64,000 nucleotides of DNA from Candidatus Nitromaritima sp. SCGC AAA288-L16 (GCA_000372225.1 AQTY01000006.1:4838-68837), one strand, 5' to 3'; numbered from the stretch's first letter, positions 27,308 to 36,367 are shown. Notes: generated by a model from the letters alone, not told the origin. Made by a program: numbers and translations.

Positions 27308-28173
27308 TGAGTCACCTCTTTTTGAAACCAGAGCAAGGTCTTTTTTATCCCTGACCGAAGAGTGGTTTTTGGTGTCCACTTGAACCGTTGTCTGAAACGT
27401 GTGGCGTCTAGTGAAAAAGAATTTTGTCCGGTGCTTGCATTGGGAGAATATGATTCTTTTACTTCTACACCCGAAGATTTGATGCTCCGTATGACCTGAC
27501 GCAACGAGGTCGTCTGGTTGGTGCCAACATTATAAACCCCTGAAATAAAATTATTTGTTTTAATCCCCGCGAGCACCATTGCTTTTACTACATCTTCTAC
27601 GTAAATAAAGTCTCTTTTCTGGTGACCGTCACCGTCAATTCTAAGAGGTTCTTTGTTTATTGATTTATGACAGAATGTGGCGATAACGGAATTATATTCA
27701 GGGCGGCAACCTGGCCCATAGACATTTGCAATACGAAGTATAACGTGTTCAAAGCCAGAAAGTCGAATCAGATCCTCTGCCGTTCTTTTTGAGACACCGA
27801 ACAGCGTTGCCGGTTCGACCTTGTAAGATTCAGTAACCAGTTTTCCGGGCGGCTTTATTTTTTTATAAACTTGCGATGAAGATGTGAAAATGATACGAGG
27901 AGAAGACTTCCCATATTTTCTAATCGCTTCGATAAGGTTGAAAGTAGCTTGGATATTCCCTTTTAAAATTTCTTCGTTGGTTCCTCGGTTCACACCGGCG
28001 ATATGATAAATTAGATCCAAATTTTTAATAAAAGACTTTAGTTCATTTATCTCTGGAAATTTTTTGGAAGAGTTACGTTTAAGGATAGTAACCTCAAAGT
28101 TGGTTAACTGATGAAGAGTATTTGTAAGGTGTGAACCTAAAAATCCTGATGACCCGGTTACGCCAACTTGCAT
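27304..28173 (-). CDS. NAD-dependent sugar epimerase/dehydratase (SDR, CapF/GalE-like)
   Basis: An extended short-chain dehydrogenase acting on a nucleotide sugar. It has VGVTGSSGFLGSHL (NAD binding), IYHIAGVNRG (a phrase typical of CapF/WbjC), TSSSQVY, catalytic FGVSKRTAE where Phe replaces the usual Tyr of Y-x3-K, RIANVYGPG and DFIYVEDVV. I start it at ATG 28173, which has an AGGA site close upstream; an ATG five codons earlier (28188) is possible. It is coupled by ATGA overlap to the cupin gene, so together they rebuild the two domains of CapF. The missing catalytic Tyr makes activity uncertain. Confidence 0.82.
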   Translation of the reverse strand: MQVGVTGSSGFLGSHLTNTLHQLTNFEVTILKRNSSKKFPEINELKSFIKNLDLIYHIAGVNRGTNEEILKGNIQATFNLIEAIRKYGKSSPRIIFTSSSQVYKKIKPPGKLVTESYKVEPATLFGVSKRTAEDLIRLSGFEHVILRIANVYGPGCRPEYNSVIATFCHKSINKEPLRIDGDGHQKRDFIYVEDVVKAMVLAGIKTNNFISGVYNVGTNQTTSLRQVIRSIKSSGVEVKESYSPNASTGQNSFSLDATRFRQRFKWTPKTTLRSGIKKTLLWFQKEVTQ

Positions 28174-28355
28174 TGGTTTCCTTTCCATAAAACTATAGGG
28201 TATTTATGCATGTTACTTTTAAAAAGCGGATCTTTTAAAATGTTTACACAGTATTTTTAAATCAAGAAGCTAAAATACCTGCGTTTGAAAATATCATAGT
28301 TGGTTTACTAATAATTACTTCTTAAACGGCATTATTTCTACGAGGCTTAAGCGGT

Positions 28356-29492
28356 ATGGTTAGATTTACCATTATATTCGTTCTTTCTCTGGCGCTGACA
28401 ATAAGCTTAAAGATAACAGATTTTCGGGTTGCTAACGCTGCAGAACCACCGGTGTTTAGTCAAGCTCTACCTGGCTATGTCTATCAGTTTCCAGAAGATT
28501 TTTACTCTCATGATGATTTTAGAATTGAATGGTGGTACTACACCGGAAATCTAGAAGAGGTGGGAACGTCTCGTCCCTTTGGTTATCAGCTTACATTTTT
28601 TCGTGTGGCTCTTGACACCAGAGATAGGAATCCAAATCCATCTAAATGGAAGGTGGGGCATATTTATTTTGCGCATATGACACTAAGCGATATAGAAGGT
28701 GAAAAGTTTCATTACTTTGAGCGAATTAACCGCAAGGGAATTGGTAACGCTGGTGCAGACTCTCAACGGCTGATGGTTTGGAATGAAGATTGGTCTCTTG
28801 AAGGTAAGGATGAAAAACACTTGCTTGAAGCTGTTGAGTCAGGAACGGGTATTAAACTGCAACTATCCCCTGAGAAAAAACTGGTGATCCATGGCCAAGA
28901 TGGAATTAGTAAAAAAGGAAGCGAAACAGGAAATGCCTCGCATTATTTTTCCTACACACGTATGAAAACAAGTGGGGCGGTATTCGTAGATGGAAAAAGT
29001 TATAAGGTTTTTGGAACAAGTTGGATGGACCACGAATACTCGAGTAATCAGTTGAATGATGAATTGTCTGGCTGGGATTGGTTCTCATTAAAGCTTGATG
29101 ATCAGACTGAATTGATGCTGTACCAACTTCGCAGAAAATCTGGGGGTATCGGTTTTTTTTCGAGTGGAACTTTCGTTTCATCTGACGGGGTTTCACACCA
29201 TATAAAGCGAGACGAATTTACAGTTGAATCATCAGCTCAGTGGACAAGTAAACAGTCAGGTATTACCTACCCCGCTGGCTGGAAACTGAGTTTACCAGGT
29301 TTAGGGATAAAATTAAGCCTATTACCTGATCTGAATGATCAAGAGCTTTATGACCTGCGTTCAATTTCAACATCTTATTGGGAGGGGAGCGTTTCAGTAG
29401 AAGGGACTATTCGCGGGGAACTGATTAAAGGTAAAGGATATGTGGAGCTAGTAGGTTACGGCAAATCCCTAATACAGGATTTGCCAGATTAA
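28356..29492 (+). CDS. Exported AttH/CrtC-like lipocalin-fold protein
   Basis: A 378-residue protein of the lipocalin-like AttH/carotenoid 1,2-hydratase family. A signal peptide (about 1-29, ending near ANA) precedes the family opening DDFRIEWWYYTGNL. TSWMDHEYSSNQL and GWDWFSLKLDDQTELMLYQLRR are the core family motifs, and a second beta domain ends in ELVGYGKS. AttH-type proteins usually sit beside a MacB/FtsX-like ABC transporter as lipid-handling accessory proteins. None is seen here. Probably periplasmic. Whether it hydrates a carotenoid or just binds lipid is unknown. Confidence 0.88.
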   Translation: MVRFTIIFVLSLALTISLKITDFRVANAAEPPVFSQALPGYVYQFPEDFYSHDDFRIEWWYYTGNLEEVGTSRPFGYQLTFFRVALDTRDRNPNPSKWKVGHIYFAHMTLSDIEGEKFHYFERINRKGIGNAGADSQRLMVWNEDWSLEGKDEKHLLEAVESGTGIKLQLSPEKKLVIHGQDGISKKGSETGNASHYFSYTRMKTSGAVFVDGKSYKVFGTSWMDHEYSSNQLNDELSGWDWFSLKLDDQTELMLYQLRRKSGGIGFFSSGTFVSSDGVSHHIKRDEFTVESSAQWTSKQSGITYPAGWKLSLPGLGIKLSLLPDLNDQELYDLRSISTSYWEGSVSVEGTIRGELIKGKGYVELVGYGKSLIQDLPD

Positions 29493-29595
29493 ATAACTAG
29501 GCAAAAACTTCCTTTTTGGGGAAAATCAAGCTCGTAACGGATAGGATAAAAACTCGGAAAGTCCTTAAAATAAAGAGTTTTGAAGGGTTTGAAGT

Positions 29596-29610
29596 TGGCA
29601 TAGAATTTGC
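29596..29610 (+). promoter_or_regulatory. Sigma-54 (-24/-12) promoter upstream of the small protein gene
   Basis: TGGCAT-AGAAT-TTGC matches the sigma-54 consensus TGGCAY-N5-TTGC, with GG and GC exactly ten bases apart. Predicted transcription start is about 29622, a GGAGAAAG ribosome site follows at about 29650, and the ATG is at 29660. It closely matches the site at 4776-4790, so both may belong to one regulon. Confidence 0.8.
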
Positions 29611-29659
29611 TTAATTTATGGATTTATAAAGAATAAATTCCATCGAACCGGAGAAAGTT

Positions 29660-29923
29660 ATGGTAAATCCCGTTAGTAATACTAGCAAACCTCTTATCAC
29701 AGCACCTGACTCGCAAAGACAAAAGAATTCATCTCAAGAATATAATGAATATGCTTCTATCAATGTTGAATTCTCCGAGCAAGCAAAGAAAGTTAAAATA
29801 TTTGAAGAAGGTAGTAACTTAACTAACGTATTAAAAAGTGAGTTTGATCAGATTCTTGGACTTGATGAAAGTAAGAAAGAGTTGTTTCTTGAAAGGTTAG
29901 ATCATATTTTAGCTGATAATTAA
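29660..29923 (+). CDS. Small hydrophilic protein under sigma-54 control (weakly FlgM-like)
   Basis: An 87-residue acidic, hydrophilic protein with no signal peptide or membrane segment. The first 30 residues are Ser/Asn/Thr/Gln-rich and probably disordered. INVEFSEQAKKVKIF is followed by two predicted helices ending LERLDHILADN. A disordered head plus a V-x-x-S-x-Q-A-K block loosely resembles flagellar anti-sigma factor FlgM, but the match is too weak to name it. It has a well-placed ribosome site and its own sigma-54 promoter, so it is a real, inducible gene and possibly a target of the activator at 1-867. Confidence 0.72.
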   Translation: MVNPVSNTSKPLITAPDSQRQKNSSQEYNEYASINVEFSEQAKKVKIFEEGSNLTNVLKSEFDQILGLDESKKELFLERLDHILADN

Positions 29924-29954
29924 CTTTGGAATTAGGGTTAGTCATTTCTGTAAG

Positions 29955-30719
29955 TCAAATTTTTTTTAATATTATGCTTAGACAAGTGAGTCCTCCATCT
30001 GCTTTTTCGAATTCGCTTATATCTAGTTGTACCGTTTTAAATCCTTCTTGATGAATTTTATTTGCTATTTCATTTGATCCTTTTGAAATTAAAACCGTTT
30101 TCCCGATAGCTAGACAGTTAGCAGAGCAGCGGTTAGATTTGCTTGCCTCAATCCATTTAAATTCATGAAGAGGGGTAGTGTCTACCGAAGATGGATCAAG
30201 TACGAGAATATTTTTCCCTAAATACGAGACGGAAGTTTTTAGGTGCAACCCGCTGAGGACTTTTACAGGGACAACAGGTTTTTTTGTGAACTTGGCTAGC
30301 GCGTTTACAGCTTCCAAATTGGTTCTGCTAGATATTCCCACAAATATTTTTTTCTTCGTATTTAGTACGTCGCCTCCATCTAAAGTAACTTGAGGAGGAA
30401 GCCTTTTTATGGTTCTATAATTTTTAATTTCTTTATGAACGCTAACACCTTCGCCAAGCCTTGAATTTTCTTTATTAGGGCACGCCAGGGCTAAATGGTC
30501 GAAAACAACGGTTGTATCTTCTACAAACGGTGCGTCGGGATATTCATAAACAGCTGGGAGTAAGACAACCTCTATCCCAGTCTCCTCTAAAGCAGCGATA
30601 TAGCATTCGTGCTGTAAACAGGCACGCTTGAGGTTGATAGGCTGGTTTTTCGGGTTTGCAGAAATAGCCTGATTAAAAGAAGGGCCTGGTCTTCGAACAA
30701 AAGCAATGGTCTTGGGCAT
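29955..30719 (-). CDS. Dimethylargininase / amidinotransferase-family hydrolase
   Basis: A 254-residue guanidino-group-modifying enzyme. The arrangement AFVRRPG at the start, DAPFVEDTTVV, TLDGGDVL, the catalytic His in SGLHLKTS and the nucleophilic Cys near the C-terminus (DGGLTCLS) matches DDAH, which hydrolyses dimethylarginine to citrulline and dimethylamine. The size agrees with bacterial DDAH (about 255). It starts nine bases after the GGCT-like gene on the same strand. Arginine-deiminase-like activity on another guanidine is a possible alternative. Confidence 0.88.
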   Translation of the reverse strand: MPKTIAFVRRPGPSFNQAISANPKNQPINLKRACLQHECYIAALEETGIEVVLLPAVYEYPDAPFVEDTTVVFDHLALACPNKENSRLGEGVSVHKEIKNYRTIKRLPPQVTLDGGDVLNTKKKIFVGISSRTNLEAVNALAKFTKKPVVPVKVLSGLHLKTSVSYLGKNILVLDPSSVDTTPLHEFKWIEASKSNRCSANCLAIGKTVLISKGSNEIANKIHQEGFKTVQLDISEFEKADGGLTCLSIILKKI

Positions 30720-30728
30720 TGACCGAGG

Positions 30729-31202
30729 TTAGTCACAGGTTCGAGTATTCATTAGACGTGCAAAATAGAGCATGGTCATCTCTTTTCTTGATTTTCTGAA
30801 AAGTTTCATCAGAGCTTTGCTAGGTTTAAGTTTATCTCCGATTCTATCTGGCTGAGCGAAGTAGACGATTCCTCTGACAGTATGGAAATCGTGGGCGTTG
30901 AGATCCATTACTTTTCTATTACATTCTTTGGGATATCCATGAAATTCATCTAATTTAGGAAGAAAGGTATCGTACATATCATAAAGCATGCCTTCCATCA
31001 TCCCAGCGTTATTTGGGGTAGGTTCAATGTTTGGTAGTCCTTGACCTTCAATGCCTTCACCTTCAAGGGGTAATCTATTAAAAACTATCCTCTGAGCTGA
31101 TAGGGTGACAGTAACTTTATCGATGTACTCAAAGCCCTTTTCTTTGAAATAATCTTCGTTTATGAGTTCATTGTATGCAAAAACACTTATTTTTTCTGAC
31201 AT
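30729..31202 (-). CDS. Gamma-glutamylcyclotransferase-fold protein with altered active site
   Basis: A 157-residue protein with the GGCT/AIG2-like layout: VFAYNELI where the family has the Y-G-S-L substrate loop, MMEGMLYDM for the V-x-G-x-L-Y strand and LDEFHGYP where active members have the catalytic Glu (F-E-G). Both the glycine of the loop and the Glu (here His) differ, so standard cyclotransferase activity is doubtful. It is probably co-transcribed with the dimethylargininase gene nine bases downstream. Confidence 0.68.
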   Translation of the reverse strand: MSEKISVFAYNELINEDYFKEKGFEYIDKVTVTLSAQRIVFNRLPLEGEGIEGQGLPNIEPTPNNAGMMEGMLYDMYDTFLPKLDEFHGYPKECNRKVMDLNAHDFHTVRGIVYFAQPDRIGDKLKPSKALMKLFRKSRKEMTMLYFARLMNTRTCD

Positions 31203-31451
31203 TCGTGGCCCTCAGGATAGACTGATTAAGATATGATTATAAAAGTTAGATTGTTAAGATATAACGAAAACCGTTGCTGGCTAATAGCTCACTATGATAA
31301 TATAACCTTATCAAATACACCGCTTTAATTCTCACGAAATAAGGTAAATAGATTTAAAGCAGTTTCTTTTTTTCTGCAGGCCACCTGAAGGTTCTAGGTT
31401 TAAATAATCCCATATATTGCAAAACTCATATTTTAGGAAGAGGAGTTTGGT

Positions 31452-31784
31452 ATGTCGTCAGAAAAAGTAGTTGTTGTAACCGATTCAGAGTTTGATTCTA
31501 CTGTTCTTCAATCTGAAAGACTAGTTGTTCTTGATTTTTGGGCAGAATGGTGTCAACCCTGCAAGATGCTCGCTCCGACCATAGAGGAAATCGCGGGAGA
31601 ATATGAAGATAAGGTCAAAATTGGCAAATTAAATGTGGATGATAATCCCAATACAGCCACTAAATATGGAATTCGTGGAATTCCTACTCTTTTGTTTTTT
31701 AAGGGTGGTAAAGTGGTTCAGCAGGTGACGGGAGTTAAATCTAAAGCTGAAATTAAAAAAATAATTGACGAAGAACTCGCCTGA
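31452..31784 (+). CDS. trxA: Thioredoxin with WCQPC active site
   Basis: A 110-residue cytosolic thioredoxin that reduces disulfides in target proteins. It has the standard thioredoxin fold order: VLDFWAEWCQPCK active site near residues 28-39, KLNVDDNPNTATKYGIRGIPTLLFF with the cis-Pro, and a C-terminal helix. The dithiol motif is Cys-Gln-Pro-Cys rather than the canonical Cys-Gly-Pro-Cys, a change expected to shift redox potential. A GAGG ribosome site precedes ATG 31452. It converges with bioB. Confidence 0.95.
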   Translation: MSSEKVVVVTDSEFDSTVLQSERLVVLDFWAEWCQPCKMLAPTIEEIAGEYEDKVKIGKLNVDDNPNTATKYGIRGIPTLLFFKGGKVVQQVTGVKSKAEIKKIIDEELA

Positions 31785-31848
31785 ATCGTAAGCTTTAGCT
31801 TTATGCTGGAGCGAGGTTTGATTGTAAGATTTAAAAGTAAAACCGGGA

Positions 31849-32841
31849 TTAGATAGATTGATATATAGGATTCAAACCGAGGCGTTCAATCATATCGATA
31901 TCTCTTTTTGGATCTTGCCCTTTGGTCGTAAGGTAGTTGCCTCCGAGAATACCATTGGCTCCAGCAGCAAAAATCTGCTCTTGATGATTAGTGAATACTT
32001 CTTCCCGTCCACCGCAGACAAATAGATCGATAGTTGGTAGGACTAGTCTGAGCATGGCTATAGTCCGAAGCGCTTCATAACGTTCCATTAGGCCCATGTT
32101 TTCGAGCGCTGTTCCCTCTAAGGGTTTGAGGAAGTTAACAGGGAATGACTGCGTTTCGAGATCTTGAATATCTATAGCAAGTTCTACCCGTTGAGCAAAA
32201 GTCTCCCCCATTCCAAAAATTCCTCCAACACAAACCTGAAGCCCGGCTTCTTTAGCATTCTTTACCGCTTGCACTTCATCTTCATAATTATGGGTAGTAA
32301 CAATTTGCTCAAAATGGCTCGCGGCGGTTTCCAGATTATGATGGCACCTATCTAGACCCGCTGCCTTTAGTTCCCTCAAATCGTCCAGATTCATCAAGCC
32401 AAGCGAGCAGCAAGTTTCCAAATTTGTTTCTTCTTTGATTCGCTTGATAGCTTCGATGACTTGATCCAACTCCTCACGGCGATTTAATGCGGTCCCTGAA
32501 GTGACGATGGAGAATTCGTTAGAACCGAATGCTTCAGCTTCTTTTGCAGCTTCTACAATTTTTTCTACATCTAATAATCCATATTCGGGACTATCCGTCT
32601 TGAATTGGCTGGATTGGGCACAAAAACCGCAGTCTTCTTCACATTTGCCTGCCTTGGCGTTGACGATAGAACAAATTTTAACATCATCCCCTTTAAACCG
32701 ATCACGTAGACGGTTGGTTCCTTCGAATAAATAATCTAGTTCCTCACGGGAAAAAAACTCCAGTTCAAGCGCTTGAGGACGGGTAATTCCCTTCCCATCA
32801 AGGGCAGAGTCAATCATTTGTTTGATCGGATCTTTTCGCAT
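31849..32841 (-). CDS. bioB: Biotin synthase
   Basis: A radical SAM enzyme that inserts sulfur into dethiobiotin. The C-x3-C-x2-C motif is in GKCEEDCGFCAQ, and the family segments CCSLGL, YNHNLET-like CHHNLETA, VCVGGIFGMGE and NFLKPLEGT are present, with the conserved FVCGGRE near the C-terminus. I start it at ATG 32841 (MRKDPIKQ). A TTG seven codons upstream (32862) is the alternative. Length about 330 residues is normal. No other bio genes are adjacent. Confidence 0.95.
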   Translation of the reverse strand: MRKDPIKQMIDSALDGKGITRPQALELEFFSREELDYLFEGTNRLRDRFKGDDVKICSIVNAKAGKCEEDCGFCAQSSQFKTDSPEYGLLDVEKIVEAAKEAEAFGSNEFSIVTSGTALNRREELDQVIEAIKRIKEETNLETCCSLGLMNLDDLRELKAAGLDRCHHNLETAASHFEQIVTTHNYEDEVQAVKNAKEAGLQVCVGGIFGMGETFAQRVELAIDIQDLETQSFPVNFLKPLEGTALENMGLMERYEALRTIAMLRLVLPTIDLFVCGGREEVFTNHQEQIFAAGANGILGGNYLTTKGQDPKRDIDMIERLGLNPIYQSI

Positions 32842-32890
32842 TGTAGAAATTGTATTAATCAAGGTGTGAGAAATCCTACCATAGTTCGTA

Positions 32891-34975
32891 TTAGTTTTCT
32901 TTGTATTTAAGAAGGTTGACTAAATCTTCTGGTGAATTGACAGGTGCGAGACATGTTCCTAACCTACAAACATAAGCAGTTGCTTTACCTCCTATTATTT
33001 TTTTTTCTGCCAGTAATGGTACGTCAGCAATCTTTTTAACCACTTCGTCCTCATACGAAAATGCGAAAACGGCATTAGGAAAAAATTGGGAACGAATGGT
33101 CTTTAGCATTTCTTTAGTAGATGGGTCATTTCGCTTGCCGATGATAGCCACTTCTTTGAGGCCCCCTAGATATAGATGCAACGCTTGCATCATGAATGAG
33201 GAATTCATCCCGTATTCTGTGAGATCTTTATGGAAAGCTAGAAAAATTTTTTCCGCGCATTTGATTAAACCTGGGTTTGCAAGATAGGCTCCTAGTTTTA
33301 GGAATGCCAATGAGGCATTACTGTTACCCGATGGTTCGACCCCATCGTACCCAGAAATTTGCCTGATGATCAGCTTTTCTGCATCAATAGCAGTTTCATA
33401 ATAAGCACCATCGGAAGCAAATTTTTCTTCCACGGTTTGCATTAGGCCCCTTGCTTCCAGTATATACTTTGTGTCGTAGGTTGCCTCATAAAGCTCCAGA
33501 CAGGCAACAGCAATTGATGAATAATCAAAAAGGTATCCATCGTAGCGAGCTTCGCCTTCTCTAAAACGTCTTAGGAGTTTCCCTTCGGGTGTTTTTAAGG
33601 TAGATAGAATAAACTTCATCGCCTTTTCCGCTTTAGCTATTCGATTCATGTCTTCCAACACACGACCTGTTTTGGCCATAGCAGAAATCATAAGTCCGTT
33701 CCATGATGTGAGTACTTTATCGTCTAATAGAGGTCGAACGCGTTTGTTTCGTTCTTGCAGAAGTTTTTTTCGGGCGGTATTTAGTTCAGTAATAATAGTA
33801 TCTTCAGTTAGCCCTAACTCCTTTGCTAGTTCTTGATAGGTCCGAGTTTGATTAAGAATATTTTTTTGTTCAAAGTTTCCCTCTTGGGAGATGTTATAAA
33901 ATGGAATAGCAATAAATGATGTCTGTCGGCCTAATATTGACTCTACTTCTTCCTTCGACCAGACGTAAAATTTTCCTTCGACGCCTTCGCTGTCAGCATC
34001 TTCAGCACTGAAAAAAGCCCCTTCCTCCGAAGTCATATCGCGATCAATATATTGAAGAGTATCGTTAGCATAGTCTGAAAACTCTTGTTGCCCGGTCACT
34101 TGAAATGTTTCGATTAGCGCCGTGACAAATAATGAATTGTCGTAAAGCATCTTTTCAAAATGTGGTACTAGCCATTTGTAGTCTGTACTATAGCGGGAAA
34201 GTCCTCCTCCAATTTGGTCGCAGATACCACCCCACTTCATAGCTCGGAGAGTACTTTTTGTCATTTCAAGACTCGAAGTTGTTCCTGTGCGGTGATAGTG
34301 GCGTAATAGCATTGACAAACCCATTGAGGGTGGAAATTTATTTTGAGGCTGAAAGCGGAATCCGTGATTCAGGTTGTCGTAATGGCTTTCATAAAGGTTG
34401 GCTGCTTTGTCTTCGCCATCGAAATCAAGTGTTTCGATTGTGCCTGTAGTTGCTTCGTGTTGCGAGCTTTCGCGGATTGCCGTTGCTAGAACTTCGCTTT
34501 GTTTTTTTACTTTTGCTGGTTCGTTAAGCCAGGTTTTGGTTAAAAATATCAATACATCAGTGAAAGATGGGAGGTTGAATCGCTTTTCAGGAGGGAAGTA
34601 GGTACCAGAGTAAAAAGGAATTCCTTTTGGAGTTATGAATACATTGAGCGGCCAGCCACCCTGTTGCCCCATTGCCTGAATCGCTTTCATGTAGATACTA
34701 TCAATATCAGGTCTTTCCTCTCGGTCAATCTTGATGCTGACAAAATGATCGTTGAGAAGTTTTGCTAGATCGGGGTCTTCAAACGACTCCCGTTCCATAA
34801 CATGGCACCAGTGACAAGTTGCATAACCAATACTTACGAGAAGAGGAAGATTCTTTTCTTGTGCTATCTTAAAGGGTTCCTCTCCCCACGGGAACCAATT
34901 AACCGGATTATGAGCATGCTGAAGGAGATAAGGACTTTTTTCGTGAATCAACTGATTGGTGTGGGTTTCGTTCAC
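32891..34975 (-). CDS. DUF255 thioredoxin-domain protein (YyaL/SPATA20 family)
   Basis: A 694-residue cytosolic protein with an N-terminal thioredoxin-like domain (residues about 1-170, CHWCHVM with a C-x2-C pair) and a long alpha/alpha-barrel resembling six-hairpin glycosidases and N-acylglucosamine epimerases (SAEDADSEG, LTSWNGLMISA, GNSNAS). Family members are widespread but their reaction is not established. The start is GTG 34975, which overlaps the aroA stop codon as GTGA, so the two are coupled. Size and domain order are normal for the family. Confidence 0.9.
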   Translation of the reverse strand: MNETHTNQLIHEKSPYLLQHAHNPVNWFPWGEEPFKIAQEKNLPLLVSIGYATCHWCHVMERESFEDPDLAKLLNDHFVSIKIDREERPDIDSIYMKAIQAMGQQGGWPLNVFITPKGIPFYSGTYFPPEKRFNLPSFTDVLIFLTKTWLNEPAKVKKQSEVLATAIRESSQHEATTGTIETLDFDGEDKAANLYESHYDNLNHGFRFQPQNKFPPSMGLSMLLRHYHRTGTTSSLEMTKSTLRAMKWGGICDQIGGGLSRYSTDYKWLVPHFEKMLYDNSLFVTALIETFQVTGQQEFSDYANDTLQYIDRDMTSEEGAFFSAEDADSEGVEGKFYVWSKEEVESILGRQTSFIAIPFYNISQEGNFEQKNILNQTRTYQELAKELGLTEDTIITELNTARKKLLQERNKRVRPLLDDKVLTSWNGLMISAMAKTGRVLEDMNRIAKAEKAMKFILSTLKTPEGKLLRRFREGEARYDGYLFDYSSIAVACLELYEATYDTKYILEARGLMQTVEEKFASDGAYYETAIDAEKLIIRQISGYDGVEPSGNSNASLAFLKLGAYLANPGLIKCAEKIFLAFHKDLTEYGMNSSFMMQALHLYLGGLKEVAIIGKRNDPSTKEMLKTIRSQFFPNAVFAFSYEDEVVKKIADVPLLAEKKIIGGKATAYVCRLGTCLAPVNSPEDLVNLLKYKEN

Positions 34976-36228
34976 AATATTTCTTCGAGTTGTTTGAAAA
35001 AATCAGGAAAAGATTTCTCGACGCAGCTTGGGTTTTTAATGCGGATCCCCGGCACCTTGAGACCCGCCAAAGCGAAACTCATAGCCATCCGATGGTCATC
35101 ATAAGTTTCAATATCAGCTGGGATGTAGGCTCCAGGACGAATCTTTAAAAAATCTTCGCCTGATTCGACGTGAGCTCCTAACCGAGAAAGCTCCTGTTCA
35201 AGCGCCCCTATTCGGTCCGTCTCCTTAATTCTTAAATTACCTATGCCAGAGATGCATGTTTTTCCTTCAGCAAATAGAGATGTTACGGCAAGGGTTTGAA
35301 CGACATCGGGCATACTATTCATATTGATGTCAATTCCTCGCAAAGGATTTCCTTTTACAAAAATTTTTTCAGAGGACCGCTCAATAGTACAACCCATCTT
35401 CTCCAGAACATTGAGAAAACCTGCATCTCCTTGAACGCTTTTAGAATTAAGGCCAATTAAAGTTACTTCACCTTGAGTGATTGCTGCTGCGGCAAGAAAG
35501 TAGGATGCACTCGACCAGTCCGCTTCTATCGCATAGTCCATTGCATGGTAGGTTTGATCTGCTGGGATATAGAACCGAGAGTGATCTGTACACTCAACGT
35601 CTACCCCAAAGGTTTTCATGATGTCGAGGGTTATATCAGCATAGGGTTTGGAAGTAAGTTCACCAATAATATTGATAGTGGTTTCATTTTTAAAATAAGG
35701 TGCGGAAAGCAGGATAGACGTCAGATATTGGCTGCTATTGTTTCCGGCAAGACTAATTTCCCCTCCTGGAATTCCACCCCCCGAAATTTTCAAAGGAGGG
35801 CAACCATTATTTTTTACCGAGCGAGCCTTGACACCTATTTGATGGAGTGCTTTTAACAAATCTGAAATGGGTCGTTCCAGCATGCGTTTTTCCCCAGTAA
35901 GTTGAGTTGTTCCTGGAGAAAGAGCTGCGAATGTTGTTAAAAAACGCATAGTAGTTCCAGCAAGGCCAATAGAAATTTCGTTAGGTGGGCATTGTATGTG
36001 CCCACCCGTTCCTGAAACTATGAAAGCACAATTTTCTTGTTTGACCGAAATGCCAAATTCCTCCAGAGCTAGGCGCATGTATTTTGTGTCGTCACTAAAT
36101 AGAGGATTTCTTAATGTTGAAACCCCTTTGGCGAGCGCTGCTATTAAAAGTGCTCGATTGGTGTAACTTTTTGAGGCGGGACATTCTACTGTCGCAATAA
36201 TTTTTTCTGTAGGGGTGATTTCTTTCAA
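34972..36228 (-). CDS. aroA: 3-phosphoshikimate 1-carboxyvinyltransferase (EPSP synthase)
   Basis: This enzyme joins shikimate-3-phosphate and phosphoenolpyruvate in aromatic amino acid synthesis. At 418 residues it has the family landmarks: CPASKSYTNRALL with the catalytic Lys/Ser/Arg, LAGTTMRFLTTF, LERPISDLL, NSSQYLTSIL, MPDVVQTLAV with the catalytic Asp, RIKETDRI and DDHRMAMSFAL. LAGTTMR replaces the more usual NAGTAMR. The start is TTG 36228. The next gene downstream overlaps it by four bases. Confidence 0.96.
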   Translation of the reverse strand: MKEITPTEKIIATVECPASKSYTNRALLIAALAKGVSTLRNPLFSDDTKYMRLALEEFGISVKQENCAFIVSGTGGHIQCPPNEISIGLAGTTMRFLTTFAALSPGTTQLTGEKRMLERPISDLLKALHQIGVKARSVKNNGCPPLKISGGGIPGGEISLAGNNSSQYLTSILLSAPYFKNETTINIIGELTSKPYADITLDIMKTFGVDVECTDHSRFYIPADQTYHAMDYAIEADWSSASYFLAAAAITQGEVTLIGLNSKSVQGDAGFLNVLEKMGCTIERSSEKIFVKGNPLRGIDINMNSMPDVVQTLAVTSLFAEGKTCISGIGNLRIKETDRIGALEQELSRLGAHVESGEDFLKIRPGAYIPADIETYDDHRMAMSFALAGLKVPGIRIKNPSCVEKSFPDFFKQLEEIL

Positions 36229-36367
36229 AAAAAGGTCTCCATGTAGCTTAAAACATGAACTATAGCATAACCGTGAAACTCCAAAGATCTTTGGAAACGG
36301 AAAATTTAGGAATTTAGGACTTGCTTGTTTCGACAGGTGGGTTTTGCTATCATCGCTACGATTTGCA

